64,000 nucleotides of DNA from Nitrosomonas communis. Lineage in GTDB: Bacteria; Pseudomonadota; Gammaproteobacteria; Burkholderiales; Nitrosomonadaceae. The notes beneath the pieces were generated by a model that worked only from the letters and a program-made list of their open reading frames with translations, did no database searches and was not told the DNA's origin. Within the stretch, counting starts at the first letter, position 1; the number at the start of each line of letters is the position of its first letter. Where the stretch lies: NCBI RefSeq assembly GCF_001007935.1, contig NZ_CP011451.1, positions 62,001 through 126,000 of the forward strand, read 5' to 3'. Shown here piece after piece: positions 26,434 to 38,950 of the stretch. The translations under genes were made by a program, and so were the position numbers.

Positions 26434-27918
26434 ATGCTGCTGTGGTTCGTTATTTTCTACTTGATGATTTCTGTGGGTATTGGCCTGTATGCTGCCACAC
26501 GCGTACACAATGCAAAAGACTTTGCTGTTGCAGGACGCTCACTACCCGTGTATGTAGTCACCGCAACGGTTTTCGCTACTTGGTTTGGGGCTGAGGCTGT
26601 ATTTGGCGTGCCGGCTACTTTCGTTGAAAATGGCTTGACCGGCGTAGCTGCCGACCCCTTTGGTTCCTCGATGTGTCTAGTCATCGCTGGTATCCTTTTT
26701 TCACGCTATCTCTACCGGCTCAATATCATCACGCTGGGAGACTTCTACCGCATGCGCTATAGCCGACCAGTCGAAGTGCTCACTTCACTCTGTATTGTTG
26801 CAGCCTATTTAGGCTGGGTGGCAGCACAGATCAAGGCACTCGGTTTGATTTTTTACGTCGTTACCGACGGTACGGTAAGTCAGGAAACAGGCATGATTCT
26901 TGGTACTGTTATTGTACTCACCTATACGACTTTCGGTGGTATGTTCTCGGTAGCAATCCTGGATTTCGTGCAGATGTTTGTGTCGATGAGCGGCCTGTTT
27001 TTTATTGCCTGGATTGTCAGCGACAAAGTCAGCGGTGGTGCGATGGCGGTTATTGATCATGCCAGCTTAGCGGGTAAACTTGATTTTTTCCCCGAAATGG
27101 ATCCATTAAAATGGATTACCTTCCTCGGCGCCTGGGTCACCATGATGCTCGGTTCTATCCCGCAGCAAGACGTATTTCAACGCATTACCTCAGCAAAAAG
27201 CGCTACTGTCGCGCTTTGGGGCTCGGTCATTGGTGCTACCATTTATTTCTGTTTTGCCTTTGTGCCAATGTTCATTGCTTATTCTGCTACTTTGATCGAC
27301 CCGATGCTATTCGCGAAATTGTTAGCAGAGGATTCTCAATTGTTACTGCCGACACTGGTATTGCAGCACACCCCATTGGCTGCCCAGGTGCTGTTCTTCG
27401 GCGCAGTCATCTCCGCAATCATGAGTTGTTCCTCAGCCACTCTTCTTGCTCCGTCTGTGACTTTTGCTGAAAATGTAATCAAGGGCTTTTGGCCGAATAT
27501 AGGTGATCACCAGTTTCTTTGGATCATGCGAGCAACGTTGGTGAGTTTCGGGGGTATTGTACTCGCGTTCGCATTAAATTCTGATTCCTCTATTTTCGAA
27601 ATGGTAGAAAGTGCCTACAAGGTCACGCTTGCTGGCGCATTTGTACCATTACTCAGCGGAATATTTTGGAAGCGTGCCACTACTCAGGGTGCGTTAGCGG
27701 CAATTTTCGGTGGCTTGTTGTCATGGCTCATGATTGAAATCCTGATCGGGGAAGAAAGTCTGATACCTCCACAACTGGTTGGTCTTAGTATTTCGGCAGT
27801 AGGGATGATTGCCGGTTCACTGCTGCCACAATGGGTTGGTCATAAAACACCTGGTCGCTCTTTGCACGAATTACAGCATTATGCGGCTTCGGAAACCCAT
27901 CATATAGCGCCGCGCTAG
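26434..27918 (+). CDS. Sodium:solute symporter (SSS family)
   Basis: A 494-residue integral membrane protein with about 13 hydrophobic helices and the SSS signature: KDFAVAGRSLPVYVVTATVFATWFG near the N-terminus (about 28-52) and the glycine-rich GLFFIAWIV and SGGAMAV segments. It takes up small solutes such as amino acids, organic acids or urea with Na+. In SSS proteins of this length without a sensor domain, the substrate cannot be read from sequence. The final 30 residues are hydrophilic and cytoplasmic. No partner subunit is nearby, so it is probably monocistronic. Confidence 0.85.
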   Translation: MLLWFVIFYLMISVGIGLYAATRVHNAKDFAVAGRSLPVYVVTATVFATWFGAEAVFGVPATFVENGLTGVAADPFGSSMCLVIAGILFSRYLYRLNIITLGDFYRMRYSRPVEVLTSLCIVAAYLGWVAAQIKALGLIFYVVTDGTVSQETGMILGTVIVLTYTTFGGMFSVAILDFVQMFVSMSGLFFIAWIVSDKVSGGAMAVIDHASLAGKLDFFPEMDPLKWITFLGAWVTMMLGSIPQQDVFQRITSAKSATVALWGSVIGATIYFCFAFVPMFIAYSATLIDPMLFAKLLAEDSQLLLPTLVLQHTPLAAQVLFFGAVISAIMSCSSATLLAPSVTFAENVIKGFWPNIGDHQFLWIMRATLVSFGGIVLAFALNSDSSIFEMVESAYKVTLAGAFVPLLSGIFWKRATTQGALAAIFGGLLSWLMIEILIGEESLIPPQLVGLSISAVGMIAGSLLPQWVGHKTPGRSLHELQHYAASETHHIAPR

Positions 27919-28110
27919 CTGCTTCTATGCATGCCGGACAAAAATTAATGCAGGAAATACCGCAAAATACGCTAACTCATCATTTTGCAAAACCTCCTAT
28001 TCTTGCTTTTTAGCATTTTCTTTAGATCAAATTAAGGTGTCTGCTTATTTTAATTTTTATCAAGAAAGCATACTTTTTGATCTGATTTATTAAGAAGGAG
28101 GTTAAGCATT

Positions 28111-28563
28111 ATGGATGCACTTATCACTTTGTTAGCTGTTTTTTCGATTTCCTCTATGCTGGTGGGTTGCAAGAATTCCATGCCACCACAAGCTCCTGAA
28201 ATAATCTGTGGCACTATCCAGGGATTGACATGCCCTGACCAGCAGTATTGTGATCTTGGTGTCGGTCATTGCAAAGTTGCTGATGCGCAAGGAGTCTGCA
28301 AGACTAAACCAGAGAATTGCACAAGGGAATTCGTGCCTGTTTGTGGTTGTGATGGTAAAACATATGGTAATGCATGTGAGGCGGCAGCAGCGGGTGTTTC
28401 CATTGATCATGCGGGTGAATGCAAGCCAGCGGAACCCCAGGCGTGTGGTGGCATTGCAGGCATCAAATGTCCAGAAAACCAGATCTGTATTGATAATCCA
28501 AGTGATGACTGCGACCCTGCTCAAGGTGGAGCGGATTGCCCGGGAATATGCAAAGCTAAATAG
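28111..28563 (+). CDS. Kazal-domain lipoprotein with C-terminal cysteine module
   Basis: A 150-residue predicted lipoprotein: hydrophobic signal ending LVGC (Cys20), a short Cys-rich segment (CGTIQGLTCPDQQYCDLG), a Kazal domain at about 70-108 with CTREFVPVCGCDGKTYGNAC and SIDHAGEC, and a C-terminal module CGGIAGIKCPENQICIDNP followed by SDDCDP..GGADCPGIC. Kazal domains inhibit serine proteases, so it may protect the cell surface. AAGGAGG at 28095-28101 supports the start. The C-terminal module recurs at the end of the protein at 31940-32713, on the other side of the oxidase fusion, which suggests the three are functionally linked. Confidence 0.83.
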   Translation: MDALITLLAVFSISSMLVGCKNSMPPQAPEIICGTIQGLTCPDQQYCDLGVGHCKVADAQGVCKTKPENCTREFVPVCGCDGKTYGNACEAAAAGVSIDHAGECKPAEPQACGGIAGIKCPENQICIDNPSDDCDPAQGGADCPGICKAK

Positions 28564-28745
28564 ATAGCTTTTGGACTCTGGAAAAATGTGCGCCAAGGAA
28601 TGACTGTTTAGTTTGATCTGACAGCATGATCAGATATACATTGCAATAGCATCAGGGTACTTTAAAGACATTGTGGTTATGGCGGCTGATTGAGCGTACT
28701 TTTTTATGTTTTATGCATTTCCCCTCTGAAAAGGTGATAGAGATC

Positions 28746-31679
28746 ATGAATATAAAACATATCTACCTCAAAATCGAGGCAATACCGAACTACAGTCCCG
28801 TTGCTCCTGACGACGCTGAGCATCATAAGCACCGACTTGATTGCATGAGAAACATGGAGCACCTCGACGCTACCATTCCACAATCTGAAGTAGACCGTCG
28901 CTCACTGGATGCCCTGGTCTACCGCGAATACCTCGATGCCGCCTATACCATAATAAAAAATACGCCGCTCATTGCTGCGGATACCAATGAACCCCGTGTC
29001 GATCGAAGAATTCCCGGAACAGTCATCTATACGCAGCCGGGTGAGAGACTTTATGTCCATGTGCTGAACGGTGATAGCGAGCCACATAGCCTTCATGTGC
29101 ACGGCCTGCATTATGGCATAGACTCGGATGGTTCTTGGCCTTTCGGCGTACAGGACGAGGCTGGATTTAATCGCAGCGATGCGATTTGTCCTGGCGGCCA
29201 GTGGTGCTACATCTTTGATGTGAAAGAAGACGCCATCGGTGCATGGCCTTTCCATGATCATCATATGCACATCGAGGAAGCCGTAAAGCGTGGACTCTTC
29301 GGTGGTATTGTGGTTCGGGATGCCCATTGTGAGAAAGCAGACCTTGAAGTACCCATCTTTTTCCACCGTCTCACAGCAAAGGTTGGAAACGCGCTTTTCG
29401 ATAGTGGTTCGCTTAATGCGGGTGATCTATTCACTTTTACTTTCGGTCAGGAAGGTACTTTCGAATACTATTGCCGTTTCCACCCGATGCAAGGGCGTGT
29501 GCGCGTTATGACGACAGGTCCTCTGACAGCAACTATCAACATCCTGGATACACCGGCACGCTTCGAACTTGATGATATAACAGTAGGCGTAGGTGCAGTA
29601 GTCACTTGGTATCATGCGGGTAATCAACCTCATACTGTCACCGAGCGCAGCGGTGCCGGGCTGGAGTCATTTGCCATCAATGGGCGCACCTTTGTGGGAA
29701 ATACGCCTACTATTGTGGCTGAATACGGCACGCGCGTGCGTTGGTATGTATTTAATCTAGATTTGAGCATGGTGTGGCACAATTTCCATTTGCATGGACA
29801 GCGGTGGCGATGGGGCAATGAATGGGTCGATACACGCTCGCTCGGACCAGCCGAATCGTTTGTCGCTGATACCATCGTGCCTCCGGTAATCCTCCAGCCT
29901 GTGCCCCTTGAATGCGAGTGCAAACCTCACGAGAACCAAGAAGATCACCATACCTCTCCAACGGCAAGTGAATATGAGCAACCAGCGCACTTTTTACAGT
30001 GTATGGATCAGCCTGAATACGCATCGAAAGATGCTTACGCTGAGCAATATGGGGAAAAGCGTAAAAAATACCAGTTACAGGGTGACTTCCTGATTCACTG
30101 CCACGTGGAGATGCACATGATGGAAGGCATGGCGGCAGTGCTTCGCGCTATCCAGGAAGTCGAGCTGAGCGATGAAGAACTTGACGGGATCTGTTACCAG
30201 TTGCCGACAGTGCATGTACACCAATGTCCAGAAGCGGATCCTCATCCATGCGGCGCACATGGCCAAGACAGTTGGGAGCTACTGGATCCATCACCAATCT
30301 TCGTGGTTCACGGAGCCCTATTGAGCACTGGCTATGTGTTGCTCTTTTCTGGTGCAGCAGAAATGAATTATCCTCTCGAGGCCCGTATTTGGGATCCGAC
30401 AACCAAACAGATCATGCCAGATGTCATTACGTTGCCGGAAGATTTTTTCTGTTGCGGCCATTCTTTCCTGGCAGATGGCCGCTTGCTGATCGTCGGTGGC
30501 GACACCAACGGTGCAGGACACACCAATAATCGCTGCTTTATCTTTACGCTTAATGTGACGAATCCCACAAACAGCACGTTTAGCCCAGCCGCCAGCATGG
30601 CGCATGCACGCTGGTATCCAACGGTGTTGGGCCTGAGCGACGGACGTGTCCTCGCATTTTCTGGCGGTCATCCCGTTGCGGCAGAAGTTGAGGTATTTAA
30701 TGGCGGTGCGTGGACATCCATCGTCGGTGCAAATCGCTCGTTCGATGAACTGTATCCTGGTATGCATCTTCTGCCTTCAGGAGAAATTTTCTATACGCGT
30801 GCTGGCTGGGCCGGCGCAACAGGAACCCAAACCGCTTATTTGGCTATGAGCGGACCAAACAGTGGTAGCTGGACCGATTTTGGACAGCAGCAGTTTTACG
30901 ATCGCCAAGAAGGCATGAGCCTTCTCATGATCGATACGACCGCAAGCCCTGAACGTACCCTTCTGTATGTTTTTGGCGGTGGGGTCGCAGGCCCTGCCAT
31001 TGCTCGCAACAATGCAACTGCTGAAGTAATCGAATTCAACGGGAACATTGCTGGTTCGGCATGGGCGCGTATCGCCGACATGAATTTTGGCCGCACCAAT
31101 GTGAATGCTGTGGTATTACCCAACGGTAAGGTGTTTATCATAGGCGGCCACAGCAACGGCCAGAAGTGGTCACCCACACCGGTGCTGGAAACGGAAACCT
31201 ATGATCCGGCCACAGATAGCTGGACAGTGGGCGCACCATTAAATTTCCCACGCCAGTATCACTCGGTATGTATTCTGCTGCCGGACGGAAAAGTGCTCGC
31301 AGCAGGCGGAGTTGCACCAGGCACAATGGAACAGGATCAGCATTCTATGGAGCTTTATTCACCGAATTATCTTAGTTTGGGTGCACGACCCATTATTTCG
31401 AATTCGCCGCCTTCGATCAGCTATGCAAGCATTTTTGTGATCGAGACGCCGCAGGCGATTGCTATTAATGCAGTGGTGCTGATCGCACCAATTGCGGTAA
31501 CGCATCATACCGATGCCGGCCAGCGTTACATTAAATTGCCTGTCCATTCACAGACTGTCACCATTGTAGAAACTGAAGCGCCAGCGCATGGCAATATTGC
31601 GCCACCAGGATACTACATGTTGTTTATCATCAATGATCAGGGAGTGCCATCAGAGGCGAGGTTTGTGTTGATTGCTTAG
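28746..31679 (+). CDS. Multicopper oxidase - galactose oxidase-like (AA5 copper-radical oxidase) fusion
   Basis: A 977-residue fusion (numbering from ATG 28746; an upstream ATG at 28671 adds 25 residues). The multicopper oxidase part has HSLHVHG (114-120), WPFHDHHMH (167-175), WHNFHLHGQRW (344-354) and HCHVEMHMMEGM (451-462) for the type 1 and trinuclear copper sites. Within it is an extra cupredoxin unit with its own type 1-like motif YYCRFHPMQG (241-250). From about 510 comes a kelch propeller plus C-terminal domain like galactose/glyoxal oxidase, keeping Cys569/570, Tyr624 (RWYPT), Tyr838-His839 (RQYHS) and His920 (THHTDAGQRY), the residues that form the Cys-Tyr radical copper site. No signal peptide is visible, which is odd for such enzymes. 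Substrate unknown. Confidence 0.88.
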   Translation: MNIKHIYLKIEAIPNYSPVAPDDAEHHKHRLDCMRNMEHLDATIPQSEVDRRSLDALVYREYLDAAYTIIKNTPLIAADTNEPRVDRRIPGTVIYTQPGERLYVHVLNGDSEPHSLHVHGLHYGIDSDGSWPFGVQDEAGFNRSDAICPGGQWCYIFDVKEDAIGAWPFHDHHMHIEEAVKRGLFGGIVVRDAHCEKADLEVPIFFHRLTAKVGNALFDSGSLNAGDLFTFTFGQEGTFEYYCRFHPMQGRVRVMTTGPLTATINILDTPARFELDDITVGVGAVVTWYHAGNQPHTVTERSGAGLESFAINGRTFVGNTPTIVAEYGTRVRWYVFNLDLSMVWHNFHLHGQRWRWGNEWVDTRSLGPAESFVADTIVPPVILQPVPLECECKPHENQEDHHTSPTASEYEQPAHFLQCMDQPEYASKDAYAEQYGEKRKKYQLQGDFLIHCHVEMHMMEGMAAVLRAIQEVELSDEELDGICYQLPTVHVHQCPEADPHPCGAHGQDSWELLDPSPIFVVHGALLSTGYVLLFSGAAEMNYPLEARIWDPTTKQIMPDVITLPEDFFCCGHSFLADGRLLIVGGDTNGAGHTNNRCFIFTLNVTNPTNSTFSPAASMAHARWYPTVLGLSDGRVLAFSGGHPVAAEVEVFNGGAWTSIVGANRSFDELYPGMHLLPSGEIFYTRAGWAGATGTQTAYLAMSGPNSGSWTDFGQQQFYDRQEGMSLLMIDTTASPERTLLYVFGGGVAGPAIARNNATAEVIEFNGNIAGSAWARIADMNFGRTNVNAVVLPNGKVFIIGGHSNGQKWSPTPVLETETYDPATDSWTVGAPLNFPRQYHSVCILLPDGKVLAAGGVAPGTMEQDQHSMELYSPNYLSLGARPIISNSPPSISYASIFVIETPQAIAINAVVLIAPIAVTHHTDAGQRYIKLPVHSQTVTIVETEAPAHGNIAPPGYYMLFIINDQGVPSEARFVLIA

Positions 31680-31755
31680 CTTTAAGCTGACATGAAAAGA
31701 CAAGGTAGCGCTAATAAAAAGACATCATATTAACTATAAAGCCAAGAGGTATTTT

Positions 31756-31911
31756 ATGAAAACAAGCCATACAAATTCAGCTGAAAAACCAAGTGCTACC
31801 AATGTTTTTAGTAGTAAGTTAGGCCACTTTTTCTTCCATGTTGAACTAGATCTGGTGGCCTGCCATCAGCCCAAGTGGAACCATTGCGGGCTAAAAGCTG
31901 TTCTCCCTTGA
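31756..31911 (+). CDS. Possible 51-residue protein, unknown
   Basis: A short frame (starts MKTSHTNSAEKPSATNVFSS) with AAGAGGT 6 nt upstream, lying in the 250-bp gap between the oxidase fusion and the next exported protein. It has no signal peptide or known domain. The ribosome site is its only real support; it could also be a scrap of a longer gene. Confidence 0.3.
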   Translation: MKTSHTNSAEKPSATNVFSSKLGHFFFHVELDLVACHQPKWNHCGLKAVLP

Positions 31912-31939
31912 GAGCATTAAACCAAATGAGGTGACTATC

Positions 31940-32713
31940 ATGAAACAACACAATATGATCAAGCTTTTCTCTTTTCTGCTCGGATCAGTGTGCTGGTCTG
32001 GTTTCATCGGCACTCAACCAATCGCTCAGGCAGAAACAACGCAATACTCAGAGACAATCAAAACTGAGTATCAATATGCAGCTAAAGTTACCTGTTCGCT
32101 ATTGTTACCCCATCAGGATGGGAATTTGGCGAAGGGCACTTACCGTACAGCCGTCAATATCCACAACCCTACTAATAAAAAAATCACTCTTGCAGCCAAG
32201 GTGGCACTTGCAACACAGTTTGGTTCTGAGCCAGGCTCCTTCGATGTCACACCTTTTAAAGGAATAGTTCTCCAGCCAGACGGAGCAGTTGGCGTAAATT
32301 GCTTTGATATTGCAGGCTACTTTTGTCCAATAGATGGTGTTTGTGTGGATTTTGCCTTTCTGGAGGGATTCCTGGTTGTTAAAAGCCCTGTTCCATTGGA
32401 TGTTGTGAGCGTGTATACCGCTCGGCATAACGAAGGAGAGGTTGAATCCATTGCGGTTGAAACAATTCAACCACGAAAGGTTGAAGAAAGCATTAAGCTT
32501 GGGCCAACAAAGCCCACTAAACCAGGTGAGGGAAAACGTATGGATTATCCGCCCAAAGACAGTTCTGCTTACCATGATCAGAAACCCAAACAAATGTGTG
32601 GAGGCATTGCCGCATTACCTTGCCCTGAAGGAATGAAGTGTGTAGATGACCCTTCGGATAATTGCGATCCTGCTAACGGTGGTGCCGATTGTGCAGGCAT
32701 CTGTGTGAAATAA
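31940..32713 (+). CDS. Exported protein with the same C-terminal cysteine module as the Kazal lipoprotein
   Basis: A 257-residue exported protein: signal peptide ending near AQA-E (about residue 33), a central beta-rich domain (about 45-170) with CSLLLPHQDGN and TYRTAVNIHNPTNK, which resembles extracellular proteins of unknown function, a Lys/Pro-rich linker, and a C-terminal module CGGIAALPCPEGMKCVDDP followed by SDNCDP..GGADCAGIC. The module matches that of the Kazal lipoprotein at 28111. GAGGTG at 31929-31934 places the start at ATG 31940; the frame also has an in-frame GTG at 31931. It probably belongs with the oxidase fusion just upstream. Confidence 0.75.
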   Translation: MKQHNMIKLFSFLLGSVCWSGFIGTQPIAQAETTQYSETIKTEYQYAAKVTCSLLLPHQDGNLAKGTYRTAVNIHNPTNKKITLAAKVALATQFGSEPGSFDVTPFKGIVLQPDGAVGVNCFDIAGYFCPIDGVCVDFAFLEGFLVVKSPVPLDVVSVYTARHNEGEVESIAVETIQPRKVEESIKLGPTKPTKPGEGKRMDYPPKDSSAYHDQKPKQMCGGIAALPCPEGMKCVDDPSDNCDPANGGADCAGICVK

Positions 32714-33272
32714 CTGTATGCAGGCGTAGAATTAGATCTGTAAAAAATGCAATCAGTTACGCTGTTCTTGAAATGATTCATACCAGCCTGCTGTGAGTGT
32801 GCAGGATGTTAATCGCAAGAGCATAGTGTCAAAAAATTACGATTGTTGATTAGTTGACAAGTTTCCTGTGCTTCTTTTTATACATCCTTGCACGCTCGCT
32901 CTATCCTCTTAAGTAACAATAGCAGGAAACAAGTTGTTGCGATTCTCATGGGCATGGCACGCATTCCTACGAACCAAGGATTAAACTGGAGATAATATAG
33001 GATTTTAAGTGAGGCTAGTATCTGCGCGTCACTTAGTGAAATAATTGGATAACTGACCCCAATAGAATAAAAAAACAGATAAACGTAGAATCATTTCCCC
33101 ACCAAGGTGAAATAATTCATAGAATTTTCTTTAATTGATATCTGTTTTATAGCTCTAGGTGAATATGGATTGAGATGAAACAATTGAATGAACAGTGCTT
33201 TCGATAAATTAATTAAGCGATAAATTATATGTATATAGTATTTAATAGCTTTATTAATCAAGAAAATAATAA
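32714..33272. other. A+T-rich region 3' of the rRNA operon
   Basis: No supported gene. Near 33245-33275 an imperfect inverted repeat (AGCTTTATTA / TAATAAGCTT) lies immediately past the 5S gene and may act as the rRNA operon terminator, though the T run is weak. The remainder shows only A+T-rich sequence. Confidence 0.4.
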
Positions 33273-33385
33273 GCTTGGCGGTGACCTACTTTCACATGCG
33301 AAAACACACTATCATCGGCGCAACTTCGTTTCACGGTTCTGTTCGGAATGGGAAGAGGTGGTTCCAAAGCGCTATAGCCGCCAAG
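33273..33385 (-). rRNA. rrf: 5S ribosomal RNA
   Basis: A minus-strand 113-nt sequence with the 5S hallmarks: complementary ends (TTGGCGGC...GTCACCGCCAA), the internal CCCATTCCGAACAG loop and GTAGGTCACCGCC near the 3' end. It lies about 100 nt downstream of the 23S gene. End positions are estimated within a few bases. Confidence 0.93.
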
Positions 33386-33482
33386 CGTAACCTTTTTTGT
33401 TTTAAAGTAGATTAAAACAACTAAACTTTTAAATTAATTTTTCTGTCAAGAGATGTTAATTTATTCTCAAAATTATAGGATC

Positions 33483-36366
<2,884 letters not shown>

Positions 36367-36640
36367 CTATAATTTTGAGAACTTCTTTTCTTGATTACAA
36401 CTCCAGATTTTCAAAATATTAACTATCTTTCCAGATAATATTTTATGCTCCAACAAATATTAATCAATTGATCCAATTAATATTCATATATCAGCTTTTT
36501 ATGTTTCTGAATTTGTTTAATTTACAATCTACTTTTTCTATTTTTTTAAAGAACAAAGCTAAATTAGCAATAAAATATAATTTTATTTATCATGATTACC
36601 GAGAGATATTTTTCTCGAATCATCAAGATTGGACATAATA

Positions 36641-36716
36641 TGGTGGAGGTGAACGGGATCGAACCGATGACCCCCTGCTTGCAAAGCAGGTGCTCTCCCA
36701 GCTGAGCTACACCCCC
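36641..36716 (-). tRNA. tRNA-Ala (anticodon TGC)
   Basis: 76 nt including encoded CCA. Acceptor GGGGGTG pairs with CACCTCC-ACCA (one G-T pair); D-stem GCTCAGCTGGGAGAGC, anticodon stem-loop CTGCTTTGCAAGCAG, T-loop GGTTCGATCCC. Lies in the 16S-23S spacer, as in most betaproteobacteria. Confidence 0.97.
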
Positions 36717-36720
36717 TATC

Positions 36721-36797
<77 letters not shown>

Positions 36798-36896
36798 ATA
36801 AAGGATCCTATATTAGCACAACCTTTCGCCTCATATCTCATTTGCCATTTAACTTTTAAAACAACCAATAGACTGTAGGCGCTTAGCAATATTTCA

Positions 36897-38438
<1,542 letters not shown>

Positions 38439-38439
38439 A

Positions 38440-38572
38440 ATTTAATTCTATTTGCTCAGCATTTAGCATATATTAATTCTATACACTATTTACCTTGTAT
38501 ACTCTTAGTTATTAATTTGATATCGATCAAATTAATTATATTTACTAAGCGCCTACATCTATTGGCTGTTAA
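38440..38572. other. rRNA leader region
   Basis: The A+T-rich leader between boxA and the 16S 5' end. It contains the perfect FNR-type palindrome TTGATATCGATCAA at 38517-38530. In this position it is transcribed, so it may be a chance palindrome or an RNA element. Confidence 0.4.
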
Positions 38573-38586
38573 TTTTTAAAGAGCTG
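38573..38586 (-). promoter_or_regulatory. boxA-like antitermination signal in the rRNA leader
   Basis: On the minus strand AGCTCTTTAAAAA resembles the boxA consensus TGCTCTTTAACA that loads the Nus antitermination complex. It lies about 140 nt before the 16S 5' end, the usual place. Confidence 0.6.
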
Positions 38587-38624
38587 GTTGCTTTTTTTAT
38601 TCGTCTCAAGCAACAGAGATGTGC

Positions 38625-38652
38625 ATTATACAGACCATATTTTCTCCGTCAA
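38625..38652 (-). promoter_or_regulatory. rRNA operon promoter
   Basis: On the minus strand TTGACG (38652-38647) and TATAAT (38630-38625) are separated by 16 bp, a near-consensus sigma-70 promoter. Transcription would start about 185 nt upstream of 16S and pass through boxA. The interval 38653-38950 shows nothing else certain. Confidence 0.8.
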
Positions 38653-38950
38653 GCTTTTCAACATTTTTTTTTAAAAAAATTTTCTCAACCAACGAACACA
38701 ATAAGCTCACACCGATTATTTGCTTATTATTTCAGCATCTTACAGGCAGAATATAAAATATTACTATCTTGTTACTCTCTATTGATCCAAGCGATATGTT
38801 TCAACTTTGCATGTTACTGCGCTTTTCCAGGATCAATTGGTTGCGCTATAAAGCAATGCTCACCACCTGACAATGAGTGACAGCAGATTACGATTTATTA
38901 TTTGAGAGTTGCTACAAACACAAACAGGGCAAACCCTGAATCGCTCTCTG

